Assembly (NCBI GenBank): GCA_002344215.1
Contig: DDSV01000014.1
Span: 1 to 64,000, forward strand
DNA: 64,000 nucleotides
DNA from: Akkermansiaceae bacterium UBA2381
GTDB lineage: Bacteria > Verrucomicrobiota > Verrucomicrobiia > Verrucomicrobiales > DEV007
Direction: 5' to 3'
Below, piece after piece: positions 44,150 through 53,185 of this stretch (position 1 is its first letter; every line of letters starts with the position of its first letter). The translations under genes and the position numbers were made by a program. The notes under the pieces were generated by a model. That model was given only the letters and a program-made list of their open reading frames with translations. It was not told the DNA's origin and did no database searches.

Positions 44150-44932
44150 TCACTTCACGGCGACAATTCCACAAAAGTTGTACCACTTGAAAAATGTGTC
44201 TTCCTGCGAGAACCCGATCTTGGCGAGAATCTCCAGATTCTCGGTCAGACGGTAGGGAACAAGAACGTTCTCAAGCGCCTCGCGTTTCTGCGAGATCTCG
44301 AGATCCGAGTAGCCCATCGCCCGCTTTAACTCATAATAATGTTCGATAAAGAGACGATTGAGGTGGGAGCTCTCTCCGAGAACCTTTTCCACGAGGATGA
44401 CGCAGCCGCCTGGAATCAATCCGTCATAGATCCTCTTGATGAGGCGCTCCCGGTGGAGCGGTCGAACGAACTGCAGGGTCAGCACCAGCAGAACAACCGA
44501 GGCATTCTCGATTTCGAAATCCTGATTTAAGTCCGCCTCAACAAGCTTGAATCGCTTTTCGATTCCGGCGACTTCTAGCTTCTCGCGGCACTTTTGAAGC
44601 ATGTCGGCGGAATTATCGACTCCTACGAGGGTGACTTCGGCGGAGACACTGCGGTCCATCAGCGCCATCGTTGTTCCGGTGGCGCATCCCAGATCGTAGA
44701 TCATCGTTCCGGGAACCGCAAAGTCCGCCGCGAGTTGACCGGTCATGCGCTGTATCTCGCGGTAGTAGGGAACCGAACGGTCAACCATGTCATCGAACAC
44801 GGAGGCAACTTTGGAATTGAAGGCGAAATCCTGAACGGATTCGGTTGGAGTGTCGAAGATGTTGTCAGGGAGGACCCGATCCCGGTCCGGGACAGGGTAG
44901 ACGAGCTCAAGAGAGGGAGATTGGCCTTGCAT
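44150..44932 (-). CDS. cmoA: Carboxy-SAM synthase-like methyltransferase (CmoA family)
   Basis: A 260-residue protein with the CmoA features: VASVFDDMVDRSVPYYREIQRM, the SAM motif YDLGCATGTTMALM, GVDNSADMLQKCREKL, and the C-terminal FKWYNFCGIVAVK. CmoA converts SAM and prephenate to carboxy-SAM, used by CmoB to make cmo5U at the tRNA wobble position. CmoB is not in this window; instead an ICMT-like membrane methyltransferase follows at once. Either cmoB is elsewhere or this is a divergent CmoA paralogue, and I keep the symbol with that reservation. Spacing to the preceding kinase gene is about 270 bases. Confidence 0.85.
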   Translation of the reverse strand: MQGQSPSLELVYPVPDRDRVLPDNIFDTPTESVQDFAFNSKVASVFDDMVDRSVPYYREIQRMTGQLAADFAVPGTMIYDLGCATGTTMALMDRSVSAEVTLVGVDNSADMLQKCREKLEVAGIEKRFKLVEADLNQDFEIENASVVLLVLTLQFVRPLHRERLIKRIYDGLIPGGCVILVEKVLGESSHLNRLFIEHYYELKRAMGYSDLEISQKREALENVLVPYRLTENLEILAKIGFSQEDTFFKWYNFCGIVAVK

Positions 44933-45196
44933 GTTTTCGAGGGTGTTCTGTCAGGGGGGCTTTGGTGTGTCTGATCGATGTCAGGAAACTTTCACCGGGA
45001 AGTGCGGGGGGCTGGTCCACCCTGGTGATCGGTGGAAACGCGCGAAGGGTTTTCCTGAATGCAGACAGAAAGCGGTCTGCTTGAGGAGGGATGCGGAGTG
45101 CGAACCAGTTTCATTACGTGACCGTCTTTTCCAAATGACGGCCCCGTGGCGGATTTAGTCAACGCAGCCGCCGAAAGATGACAGTTCTTTCATAAT

Positions 45197-45212
45197 CAGC
45201 AGCTCACTGCTG
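45197..45212 (-). terminator. Short hairpin at the end of the kinase gene
   Basis: CAGCAG and CTGCTG flank a four-base loop across the stop codon of the sensor kinase. The T tract on the minus strand is weak, so this is a tentative terminator. The rest of the spacer 44933-45196 shows no gene or RNA that I recognise. Confidence 0.3.
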
Positions 45213-46280
45213 AACCGCGAGAGGGAGCGACAGGGTCACGCAGGTGTGCCCGTCAGCGAGGGTCTCAAAATCAAGACGACCCGAGTGTGCTTCAACAATG
45301 GACCTCGCAATACTAAGGCCCAGACCGCTTCCTTCGATGACGCTATTGTGGGCGGAGTCTCCCCGGAAAAATGGCTCGAAGACCCGGGTGTTCAGCTCCG
45401 GTGAGAGGGAAACGCCCGTGTTGCAGATAGTGAGAATCGCTTCACCGTCCTTTTCGTGCAGAGTCAGCTCGATCTCCCCTCCATCCTCATTGTACTTCAC
45501 GGCGTTATCGCCGAGATTCAGGAGGAGCTGACGAAGTCTCATTCTATCCCCGGAAACCACGACCGGCTCACCGAGCGAAACGCTGACGGTGAGGTTTTTT
45601 CCGGTCGCAAGAATGGCGATCTCCTCAGCCAGATCCTTGACCAGATCATGAAGGGCTACCTTTTCACGGGAGAAGGATACCAATCCGACGTCGGCCCTCG
45701 CCAGAAATGAGAGTTGGCCAACGATGGTGGAAAGCCTTTGCACTTCCTCAAGCAGGGCAACGGCATCCTCCCGCTCGTGTTCAGTCGCATCCGCCCGGGT
45801 GATCGTCTGCTCCAGCGTGCTGTGCATGATCGTGAGAGGCGTCTTCAGCTCATGGGAGGCGTTCAGAGTGAACTCACGCACCCGGGCGAATGAAAGTTCG
45901 AGACGTTCCTTCATCCGGTTGAACACAGCAGCCATGCGATCTAACTCATCGCCATTGCCATTGCGCGGCACCGGGGCGGAAAGATTGGAAACATCGGTGT
46001 TCTCGAGAGCTTCGATCAGATTCTCGATCGGTTGAAAAGCCCGCCGCATCAGGAACCCGCCGATGAGAATTCCAAGGAGGATGGCAGGAAGGCCACCGTA
46101 GACGACGATTTCGAGAGCTTCCTCAAGCGGGGGGTGGTTTTCCCGGGCATCAAGCGCGAAACCCTGCCGCATTTCATTGTGCTGCTCGGTCAGTTCATAC
46201 CAGCTCCAGTAAGCCACGACCACCAGCGAAAAGCTGAGTGTGAGGGAGTAATACAAAAGGATGCGTCGACGTAGTGTCAT
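45204..46280 (-). CDS. Membrane sensor histidine kinase (OmpR-type system)
   Basis: A 358-residue kinase: membrane helices about 8-28 and 58-78 around a small periplasmic loop of only about 30 residues, a HAMP domain (about 80-130), H-box FTLNASHELKTPLTIMHS with His143, and HATPase motifs NLGDNAVKYNEDGG, CNTG and GSGLGLSIAR. The architecture is that of CusS/QseC-type kinases, but the tiny periplasmic loop suggests sensing within the membrane or via a partner. It overlaps the response-regulator gene by ATGA and is cotranscribed after it. Confidence 0.93.
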   Translation of the reverse strand: MTLRRRILLYYSLTLSFSLVVVAYWSWYELTEQHNEMRQGFALDARENHPPLEEALEIVVYGGLPAILLGILIGGFLMRRAFQPIENLIEALENTDVSNLSAPVPRNGNGDELDRMAAVFNRMKERLELSFARVREFTLNASHELKTPLTIMHSTLEQTITRADATEHEREDAVALLEEVQRLSTIVGQLSFLARADVGLVSFSREKVALHDLVKDLAEEIAILATGKNLTVSVSLGEPVVVSGDRMRLRQLLLNLGDNAVKYNEDGGEIELTLHEKDGEAILTICNTGVSLSPELNTRVFEPFFRGDSAHNSVIEGSGLGLSIARSIVEAHSGRLDFETLADGHTCVTLSLPLAVQQ

Positions 46281-46951
46281 GATCCAAGCCTTAACGCGTA
46301 GCCGAGTCCGCGTATCGTTTGAATGAGTGAGTTGGGGAAATCCCGATCAACCTTTTCCCTCAAGCGGCGGACGTAGACCTCGACAAGGTTAGTTCCCGGA
46401 TCGAAGTCATACTCCCACACCTTGCTGATAATATCTCTCCGGCTGACGACCTGTCCTTCCGCCCGGAAAAGGCATTCAAGGAGGAGGCTCTCCCTTGTGG
46501 ACAATTCTATGCGCCGGCCGGCTCGCCGAACCTCACGTGTCAGGTGATCGAAAGAAAGGTCGTCGAGTACGAAGCGGCTAGGTTTCTGTTGTGCGTTGCG
46601 TCTCACTAGAGAGCGTATTCTCGCGAGAAGTTCGGACATCGCGAAGGGCTTCGGAAGGTAGTCGTCCGCACCGGCGTCAAGCCCCTCGACCCGCTGCTCG
46701 ATCTCGCCGCGCGCGGATAACATAATGACAGGCGTAGCGAGGCCTTTTGCCCGAATGGAACGAACGAGACTTAAGCCGTCAAGCTTTGGCAGCATGATAT
46801 CTACGAGCAATATTTCAAATGATCCACTGAGTGCCTGCGCCAGGCCGGATTCACCGTCCTCTTCTTTTACCACCTCAAATCCCTCCTCGCCGAGTCTGGT
46901 GGCGAGGAGAGCTGCGGTTTTGGGTTCATCTTCGACGATCAGAAGGCGCAT
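46277..46951 (-). CDS. OmpR/PhoB-family response regulator
   Basis: A 224-residue regulator with a receiver domain (acidic residues Glu7-Asp8, phosphoacceptor Asp51 in LLVDIMLPKLDG, and the lysine in LPKPF) and a C-terminal winged helix (VRRAGRRIELSTRESLLLECLFR.., TNLVEVYVRRLREKV, IQTIRGLGYAL). It binds DNA on phosphorylation by the overlapping kinase. The target genes are not evident: neighbours are cmoA downstream and uvrA, transcribed the same way, upstream. CusR/CopR-like regulators have this layout, but metal sensing is not supported beyond that. Confidence 0.95.
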   Translation of the reverse strand: MRLLIVEDEPKTAALLATRLGEEGFEVVKEEDGESGLAQALSGSFEILLVDIMLPKLDGLSLVRSIRAKGLATPVIMLSARGEIEQRVEGLDAGADDYLPKPFAMSELLARIRSLVRRNAQQKPSRFVLDDLSFDHLTREVRRAGRRIELSTRESLLLECLFRAEGQVVSRRDIISKVWEYDFDPGTNLVEVYVRRLREKVDRDFPNSLIQTIRGLGYALRLGS

Positions 46952-47058
46952 GGAGGCGGAGGGACGATAGCTCCATGACGCGTCTCTGTCTGAAAAGAAT
47001 TCTTCAGATCAATGACGGGGTCGGGGTGGACAAGGGACGGAAGTCGTCCCCGGAAAAA

Positions 47059-49866
47059 TTACCTGCTTCCCCGCTGCAATACCCTGCCCAGATACGGACC
47101 GGTGACTGAGCCTTTTGTCTTCGCCACTTGTGCCGGAGTCCCTTCGGCGACAATGCTACCTCCGGCATTTCCACCGCCGGGTCCCATGTCGATGACCCAG
47201 TCGGCACACTTGATGACGTCGAGGTTGTGCTCAATCACAATAAGCGTGTTGCCCTGATCACGAAGCCGGTAAAAGACTTCCAGAAGCGTGGCGATGTCGG
47301 AAAAGTGCAGGCCCGTGGTCGGCTCGTCGAGTAGATAGACCGTTTTACCCGTCGCGGTTTTCCCCAACTCGGTCGCCAGTTTGATTCGCTGGGCTTCTCC
47401 GCCGGAGAGGGTTGTCGCGGACTGCCCCAGTCTCACGTAGCCAAGGCCAACGTCGCGCAGGGCGCGAAGTTGCTGACTGATCTTCGGGATTTTTTGAAAG
47501 AAGGCGAGAGCCTCCTCCACTGTCATCTCGAGGACGTCGGCGATGCTTTTGCCCCGGTAGGTGATATCGAGCGTCTCCCGATTGTAGCGCCGCCCGTTGC
47601 AGGATTCACAGGTTACGTAGACGTCGCTGAGGAAATGCATGTCGATGCGAATGAGGCCGTCACCTTCGCAGGTTTCACAGCGGCCTCCCGCGACGTTGAA
47701 ACTGAAACGGCCCGGCTCATAACCCCGCGTTCGCGCGGCGGGGAGCTGCGAGAACAGATCCCGGATCGGACCAAAGAGACCGATGTACGTCGCCGGATTT
47801 GATCGGGGGCTGCGCCCGATCGGAGCCTGGTCGATGACGATGGCCTTGTCGATGTGCTCGAGACCTTCCACGGCGTCGTGATCGCCCGGTTTGTCTTTGC
47901 TGTGATGAAAATGCCGGAAGAGGGCGCGGCGGAGAATGTCATCGACGAGGGTTGACTTGCCGCTCCCCGAGAGGCCGGTCACACAGATGAAGTTTCCAAG
48001 GGGAAAACGCACATCAATATTCTTGAGATTGTGCTCACGGGCCCCCCGCACGATGAGCTCGCGGGTCTCGGTGGCAAATGCGGTGGGCGTAGGAATTTCA
48101 ATCTTTTCACGACCGGAGAGATACGCCCCGGTAATCGAGCGGGGATTCGCAATGACTTCGTCGGGAGTGCCCTGAGCGAGAAGCTGGCCTCCGTTTTCCC
48201 CCGCACCCGGACCAAGATCAAGGAGATGATCGGCGGCGCGGATTGTATCCTCGTCGTGTTCGACGACGATGACGGTGTTGCCGACGTCGCGCAGATTCTT
48301 CAGGGTCGCGATGAGCTTCTCATTGTCGGCCTGATGCAGTCCGATGCTCGGTTCATCGAGGACGTAGAGAACCCCGGCGAGACCGGCCCCGAGTTGGGTG
48401 GCGAGACGGATACGCTGGCTTTCCCCGCCCGAGAGGGTCCCGCTCTGGCGATCCAGCGAGAGATAGCCGAGACCGACGGTATTGAGAAAGGTGAGACGCT
48501 TTTTCACTTCGGTGAGGACTTCGGTCGCGTAGGTGGCCTGCACGTCGGAAAGGATCACGCCGCCAAGCCACGTGATCGCTTCGGCGATGGAGAGCGCGGT
48601 GAAGCCCTCGATGGAGAGCGGCTGCGACTGATGGTTGAGTGTCACCGAAAGAATCTCATCCTTGAGCCGTTTGCCTTCGCAGTCGGGGCAGGGCTTTGCG
48701 GACATGAAGCGCCGGACATTTCGTTTGGTGACTTCGCTCTTCGTTGTTTCGAGAAGCCGGGTTGCCTGGGTCGACAGTCCCTCGAAAGAGTCGTCCCCGT
48801 AGAGGAGCGCTTTTTTGAACTCGCGCGGCAGGCTGCGGATCGGGGCGTCAAGATCGGCGGAGTAGGCTTTCGCCAGGTCTTCGATGGTCCGCTGATGAAA
48901 TCCCTTTCGTGACTTTGATCCCGTCCACCAGGTTTTGACCCCTCCGTCGCGAAGTGACTTGTCAGGGTCGGGAACCATCAGTTCGCCATCCGGGACGAGG
49001 CGGGAACCGAGACCGTGGCAGCTCGCGCAGGCGCCGAAATGGCTGTTGAAGGAGAAATGTTTCGGCGTCAGTTTCGGCAGGAAGAATCCGGTCTCCGGAT
49101 TGGTGTAGTTGAAGGTGAAATCGTAAGGCTCGTAGTCCTCCGCACCGGGAGGCTGGACGAGGGCGCTGATGCGGTTTTCGGAGAGCTTCTGCGCGATTTC
49201 GAGAGAGTCAGCGAGTCGGCTGCGAATGTCTTCACGGACGACGAGACGGTCAATGACGATGTCCGCCAATTTTGGTTTCGCCTTTTCGGCTATCTCCTCG
49301 ATTTCGACGATCTTTCCGTCGATCCGGGCGCGAAGAAAGCCCTGAGCCCGATAGCGTTCGAGGACTTCCCGTATCGTCTCACCTTTTTCCTTCTTCACCG
49401 GAGCGAGCAGAATGATGCGGGTGCTCTCAGGGAACGTGGTGAGGTGATCAACGATGTCTTTGATGGTGTGGCGGACCAGGGGCGTTCCCGTCTCAGGGTC
49501 GTGAGGAAGCCCGAGCGCCGCGTAAAGGATGCGCAGGTAATCGTAAATCTCCGTCGCCGTGGCGATGGTGGAGCGGGGATTGGGCTGGGAGCTGCGCTGC
49601 TCGATCGCGATGGCCGGCGTGAGCCCCTCGATGAAATCAACGTCCGGCTTTTCGAGCTGATCGAGGAACTGGCGGGCGTAGGCCGAGAGTGACTCCACAT
49701 AGCGGCGCTGTCCTTCCGCATAGAGGGTGTCAAAGGCGAGAGACGACTTGCCGGAGCCCGATACCCCGGTGATCACAACGAAGCGGTTTCTCGGGATCTC
49801 CAGACTGAGGTTCTTCAGGTTATGCTGGCGGGCTCCCTGAATTTTAATGATCGCGTTGTCACCCAT
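47059..49866 (-). CDS. uvrA: Excinuclease ABC subunit A
   Basis: A 935-residue protein of standard UvrA length with two ABC modules: Walker A GVSGSGKSS (34-42), first signature LSGGESQRIRLATQLG with Walker B VLYVLDEPSIGLHQ, second Walker A GLSGSGKSTL, signature LSGGEAQRIKLATELG and VYLLDEPTTGLH. Zinc-binding cysteines are visible in CASCHG, CPDCEGK and the strong pattern CETCEG...CESCNG of the C-terminal zinc finger. UvrA finds bulky DNA damage with UvrB in nucleotide excision repair. No LexA box was recognised in the 417-base spacer upstream. The gene appears monocistronic. Confidence 0.98.
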   Translation of the reverse strand: MGDNAIIKIQGARQHNLKNLSLEIPRNRFVVITGVSGSGKSSLAFDTLYAEGQRRYVESLSAYARQFLDQLEKPDVDFIEGLTPAIAIEQRSSQPNPRSTIATATEIYDYLRILYAALGLPHDPETGTPLVRHTIKDIVDHLTTFPESTRIILLAPVKKEKGETIREVLERYRAQGFLRARIDGKIVEIEEIAEKAKPKLADIVIDRLVVREDIRSRLADSLEIAQKLSENRISALVQPPGAEDYEPYDFTFNYTNPETGFFLPKLTPKHFSFNSHFGACASCHGLGSRLVPDGELMVPDPDKSLRDGGVKTWWTGSKSRKGFHQRTIEDLAKAYSADLDAPIRSLPREFKKALLYGDDSFEGLSTQATRLLETTKSEVTKRNVRRFMSAKPCPDCEGKRLKDEILSVTLNHQSQPLSIEGFTALSIAEAITWLGGVILSDVQATYATEVLTEVKKRLTFLNTVGLGYLSLDRQSGTLSGGESQRIRLATQLGAGLAGVLYVLDEPSIGLHQADNEKLIATLKNLRDVGNTVIVVEHDEDTIRAADHLLDLGPGAGENGGQLLAQGTPDEVIANPRSITGAYLSGREKIEIPTPTAFATETRELIVRGAREHNLKNIDVRFPLGNFICVTGLSGSGKSTLVDDILRRALFRHFHHSKDKPGDHDAVEGLEHIDKAIVIDQAPIGRSPRSNPATYIGLFGPIRDLFSQLPAARTRGYEPGRFSFNVAGGRCETCEGDGLIRIDMHFLSDVYVTCESCNGRRYNRETLDITYRGKSIADVLEMTVEEALAFFQKIPKISQQLRALRDVGLGYVRLGQSATTLSGGEAQRIKLATELGKTATGKTVYLLDEPTTGLHFSDIATLLEVFYRLRDQGNTLIVIEHNLDVIKCADWVIDMGPGGGNAGGSIVAEGTPAQVAKTKGSVTGPYLGRVLQRGSR

Positions 49867-50283
49867 AGGGAAAAGATCTCCGGAAAGGAGAGGGACAACA
49901 TTGAGGAAGATCGGATAGTCGCAAGGGGAGAGTCGGTCACGAGTGGATACTCAAGAATGGCTGTCGCCCCCCGGAGGGGGGAGTCGTTCCGCAGACTCTT
50001 GCATCGAGAAACGCCAAAAGGAATGCGCCGACGGGACGACGATCTTTTTGGCGTCTCCATCCTTATCGCCGATCCCCTCGGAGGGAAAGCGGGGTGTTAT
50101 GTAAAAGCATCTCACAAGAGGAGCTAAGATTTTTTGATCACTCCGGGAGAAGGGCATACGGCATTCGTGACCTACTAACCCAAGCACGGTCCCGATAGAT
50201 TACGGCGTTGGGTTGTCATGTTCCCCCGGAACTGTCCCGCTCGGGCGTGCGCCGAAACGGGGTAAGAGCAATCAGATTTCCCT
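49867..50283. other. 417-base spacer upstream of uvrA with inverted repeats
   Basis: No gene is supported here; short ORFs in several frames lack any recognisable pattern. Two structures are visible. CCCCCC (49967-49972) and GGGGGG (49976-49981) make a tight GC hairpin, and ACGCCAAAA (50011-50019) pairs with TTTTGGCGT (about 50046-50054) across a roughly 26-base loop, which could end the YXWGXW transcript. The shared stress motif is absent. Confidence 0.5.
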
Positions 50284-52395
50284 TCAGTTCCTATTCCCTC
50301 TGCCTCGTTGCTCTTCATCCTTCTTGTCTCTGCCCCTTTCTTCCTGAGCAGGGCGGGCGGGTTGTGGCCGGGAAGGAGCCTGTTGAGGTCTTACTTGCGG
50401 TAGCTGCGGAGCCTCGGGTTTCATCTCCCTGGTTCTGCTCTCCTGCGCAGGACGCGAAGGTTGTTGTTGTGGGGCAGGCTGTTGAGGCCTTACTTGCGGC
50501 ACCTGTGGAGCCTCGGGTTTCATCTGCCTTCCTCTACCTTCCTGAGCGGGACGACCGGGTTGTGGCTGAGGGACGGGCAGCTGAGGACGGACTTGTGGCA
50601 CCTGAGGAGCGTCCGGAATCATCTCCCTGCCTCTGCTCTCCTGAGCGGGGCGACCTGGTTGTGACTCGGTAGTTGGCAGCTGAGGTCTGACTCCAGGCTC
50701 CTGCGGAGCGCCCGGTTTCATGTCCCTGCCTTTGGTATCTGTAGAAAGGCGACCGGGTTGTGGCTCGGTAGTTGGCAACTGAGGACTGACCCCCGGTTCC
50801 TGAGGAACTCCCGGTTTCATGTCCCTGCCTTTGGTATCCGTGGAGAGACGACCGGGTTGTGGCTCGGTCATTGGCGGCTGAGGGATGACTCCCGGTTCCT
50901 GTGGAGACTCGGGATTCATGTCCCTGCCTTTGCTGCCCTTGGAGGAATTCCCGGGTTGTGGTTGGGTCGCGGTTCGGGGGGCGCTCCCGGCAGTAGTATC
51001 TTGCGGCCGGGGGCCGCGCTGACGCTCGGGTGGTGAGTCGGTTCCCTTCCTTTCGTCATTCGCTTTTGCTGCGATTGGTGTCTCTAAGGCGGGGACTATC
51101 GAAGGGATTATCTTGCCACCTTCGCGCTGGGTTTCCGCATTCGTAACTTCAAGGTCACGGCGTTTCTCGCGGGATTTTTGAACTTCTTTCCCACGTTGTG
51201 CGAGGAGCTGCCGATCATCCTGATCTACAGACTGAAAGCGCGTCGAGGAGTCTGTCCGCGCGGACAGTTGGTCAAGTGAGGTGGCCAGCATGGATTGGTT
51301 GCGAAGAACGTCTGGCGATCGGGCATCCATTCGGCTTTGAGCTGCCCAGGTGTGGGGGGGCCTTGCGCTTTCGTCATCACGGCGAAACTGGTAGTCCCGC
51401 TCGTGCCTGTGTTCCCAGTCCCGATCATCTCGATGCTCCCACCGTTGACGGGCGTAAATCGAGTCATAGCCGCGCCGGCTGGAATGAAAGGAAAAGGAAG
51501 CAAAGAAGCCGTTCTCCCGATACCTCGGAGCATAATAATCTCCGAAGTAGTAGTGATCGTAATTCGGACGCAGGAAGAGATGCGAAGCAAACACGCCCAG
51601 ATCGATCACGATGGAGGGAGAGTAGGAGTAGCCCGGGCGGGAATAGACCCCGCGGTCAAAATAGACCGGCGCGAACAGAACTCCACGATGTTGCACCGAG
51701 TGATCCCAGTAGCCGTCTACAAAGACATGACCGCGACGGGTCCAGACATAGTGCGCGGGCATCCAATCCCAATCCGGTCGAACCTCAGCCCAGTAACCAG
51801 GACTCCATGCATAGCGCTCCTGACTCCAGATCCAGCAGCCCGGGGTCCAGCCGTGGTTTGACGACGGGGCTGCAATATTGGGCCCTTCTTCCAGACTTCG
51901 AGGGGGTGCGGGCAGATAGGTTATATCCTCCGCGACGGCATCAGCCCAGTAACCGGAAGTCCATTGATATCCTGCGGTGGTTTCCGCCCAATAACCCACG
52001 ATCCACTCACGTCCCGGTGGAAGTGCGCGCCATATTCCGCTGACCCAGAGAAAGTCATTCCGCTCATCGTCCCATGCCCAATAGCCGGGAATCCAAGTCA
52101 CGTCATCGCCCACGGGACGCTCGCCCGGCGGAATCTCTTCTATCAATTCGGGCGGAGCTGCTGCTACCACGACACCCGGAACAGCCTCATAGCTGATCAC
52201 CCCCGCAAACGCTTCGTGCACCGGACCCCGGGTAAGTACTTCAGTACCCGCTTCGTCGGTAAACGCTTCCTGAGCGAAGGAGTTCGAAATGGGATGGGTG
52301 ACAAGAGTTATTAACGCCGCTGCCAGCAGGGCTGCAGGTAAGTTAAGGATTCGGGGAGGTTCGTTTTGATGTTTCATTGGATTCAGGAAGTTCAT
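50284..52395 (-). CDS. Large YXWGXW-repeat protein with 33-residue C-terminal repeats
   Basis: A 703-residue exported protein: signal region about residues 18-41 (SFA-Q), then about 12 Trp-rich units of the YXWGXW type (WIPGYWAWDDERNDFLWVSGIW, WIVGYWAETTAGYQW, WTPGCWIWSQERYAWSPGYWAE and so on, between about 98 and 240), a His/Arg/Tyr-rich middle, and residues 479-703 made of six exact-length 33-residue repeats plus a partial one, rich in Pro, Gln and Arg (PQPGRxxxxxKGRDMKPxxPQ). YXWGXW proteins are abundant in Verrucomicrobia and Planctomycetes, probably as envelope proteins, with no known activity. A stress-motif copy lies 49 bases upstream of the start. Confidence 0.75.
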   Translation of the reverse strand: MNFLNPMKHQNEPPRILNLPAALLAAALITLVTHPISNSFAQEAFTDEAGTEVLTRGPVHEAFAGVISYEAVPGVVVAAAPPELIEEIPPGERPVGDDVTWIPGYWAWDDERNDFLWVSGIWRALPPGREWIVGYWAETTAGYQWTSGYWADAVAEDITYLPAPPRSLEEGPNIAAPSSNHGWTPGCWIWSQERYAWSPGYWAEVRPDWDWMPAHYVWTRRGHVFVDGYWDHSVQHRGVLFAPVYFDRGVYSRPGYSYSPSIVIDLGVFASHLFLRPNYDHYYFGDYYAPRYRENGFFASFSFHSSRRGYDSIYARQRWEHRDDRDWEHRHERDYQFRRDDESARPPHTWAAQSRMDARSPDVLRNQSMLATSLDQLSARTDSSTRFQSVDQDDRQLLAQRGKEVQKSREKRRDLEVTNAETQREGGKIIPSIVPALETPIAAKANDERKGTDSPPERQRGPRPQDTTAGSAPRTATQPQPGNSSKGSKGRDMNPESPQEPGVIPQPPMTEPQPGRLSTDTKGRDMKPGVPQEPGVSPQLPTTEPQPGRLSTDTKGRDMKPGAPQEPGVRPQLPTTESQPGRPAQESRGREMIPDAPQVPQVRPQLPVPQPQPGRPAQEGRGRQMKPEAPQVPQVRPQQPAPQQQPSRPAQESRTREMKPEAPQLPQVRPQQAPSRPQPARPAQEERGRDKKDEEQRGRGNRN
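50287..50961 (-). repeat. 99-bp tandem repeat coding the Pro/Gln/Arg tail
   Basis: Six units of exactly 99 bases plus a 27-codon remnant encode the 33-residue repeats. The three units nearest the middle of the array (the TDTKGRDMKPG type) are most alike, and the outer units have diverged, the pattern expected from recent internal duplication. Confidence 0.85.
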
Positions 52396-52444
52396 TGAAG
52401 AAAAGTGGGGTCATGGTTACTTAAAGCGGATTACGGGGCACCAG

Positions 52445-52463
52445 CTATAGGGCCTAACCCTCC
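52445..52463 (-). promoter_or_regulatory. Shared stress-motif copy upstream of the YXWGXW gene
   Basis: On the minus strand this reads GGAGGGTTAGGCCCTATAG, 15 of 19 matches to the copy at 53599. It is 49 bases before the ATG at 52395 and 67 before the in-frame ATG at 52377. Confidence 0.6.
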
Positions 52464-52654
52464 CTCAGTCCCGGCTGACAGCGCGGACGCCAAGGGGCAA
52501 AAAATCGAAATCCAGCCCGTTACAAAAAGCGAAATCTCACGTGGGATGGAATGCCGGACGTCCGGGGAACCTGCCCTGCGGTCTCACGCCACGAGAAAGG
52601 ACAACGATTCTCGATCTTGCCCGCGACCTTACCGTGACTCCAGCTGGAGAAAGA

Positions 52655-53107
52655 TCAGGAGACTGCGTTCTGGAGTCTTTCCAAACTGGTGATGTGATCC
52701 TCGACGCTTGTTAGCAGATCGGAACGGATGATTGTCTTAAAACTCTCCGTCGTGTTTTCAGCATCGAGAGCGTCCTCATAGTCGTTTCGACTTTGTTCTT
52801 CACCCACCCTTAGTGACTCGACCATCGATTGAGCCCCCAGGAAGTTGGCTGCAGTCGGGGCGCTGTTGGCGAAGACTCCCCAGGCACCTGAACTACTTGT
52901 CGGCTCTCCGCCTATACCGCGCACCACTGCTGTGAGGATTCGGACAGATCGTCTGTGCTCGCGCGAGATTCTATCCAGATCAAAGGCTGTGGCCAATCCT
53001 GGATGTCTCTTGATTGCCAGCTCATAGGTCTGGACGGCGGAGAGCTCTCCTCGCAACAGATTGTTTCCGGTGCGGATACACTCCAAGGTGATATCGGATT
53101 GATTCAT
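52655..53107 (-). CDS. DUF2383 (PA2169-type) four-helix-bundle protein
   Basis: A 150-residue helical protein. ECIRTGNNLLRGELSAVQTYELAI, REHRRSVRILTAVVRGIGGEP and GEEQSRNDYEDAL fit DUF2383, a ferritin-like bundle with conserved Glu and His on facing helices. The family is linked to stress and dormancy genes; metal binding is probable and the function unknown. ATG 53107 is used because the homology starts near it. A TTG start 21 codons upstream is open in the same frame, but AAGGGAG there sits exactly before the ATG of a 14-codon ORF whose stop overlaps this start as ATGA. It follows the 53566 gene on the same strand. Confidence 0.7.
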   Translation of the reverse strand: MNQSDITLECIRTGNNLLRGELSAVQTYELAIKRHPGLATAFDLDRISREHRRSVRILTAVVRGIGGEPTSSSGAWGVFANSAPTAANFLGAQSMVESLRVGEEQSRNDYEDALDAENTTESFKTIIRSDLLTSVEDHITSLERLQNAVS

Positions 53108-53148
53108 GGCTTTTGGATCCTTGTCTGCCGACTGTTGTGTTTGGACAT
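53104..53148 (-). CDS. Possible 14-residue leader peptide before the DUF2383 gene
   Basis: ATG at 53148 is preceded by AAGGGAG at ideal distance, the best Shine-Dalgarno seen in this cluster, and encodes MSKHNSRQTRIQKP before a TGA that overlaps the ATG of the DUF2383 gene (ATGA). The peptide is basic and otherwise unremarkable. The arrangement suggests translational coupling. It could also be chance, if the longer DUF2383 frame from TTG at 53170 is used. Confidence 0.35.
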   Translation of the reverse strand: MSKHNSRQTRIQKP

Positions 53149-53185
53149 GAAATTCTCCCTTTTGTGTCAAAGGCGAGGGGGCGCT

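Noticed and set aside
44933..45196. tRNA or small RNA in the 264-base spacer before cmoA
   Set aside because: No TTCRANYC-type T-arm, cloverleaf or strong hairpin with a T run could be found by eye.
52655..53170. DUF2383 start at the TTG 21 codons upstream
   Set aside because: The extension lacks homology, and the Shine-Dalgarno there fits another ATG; kept only as an alternative.
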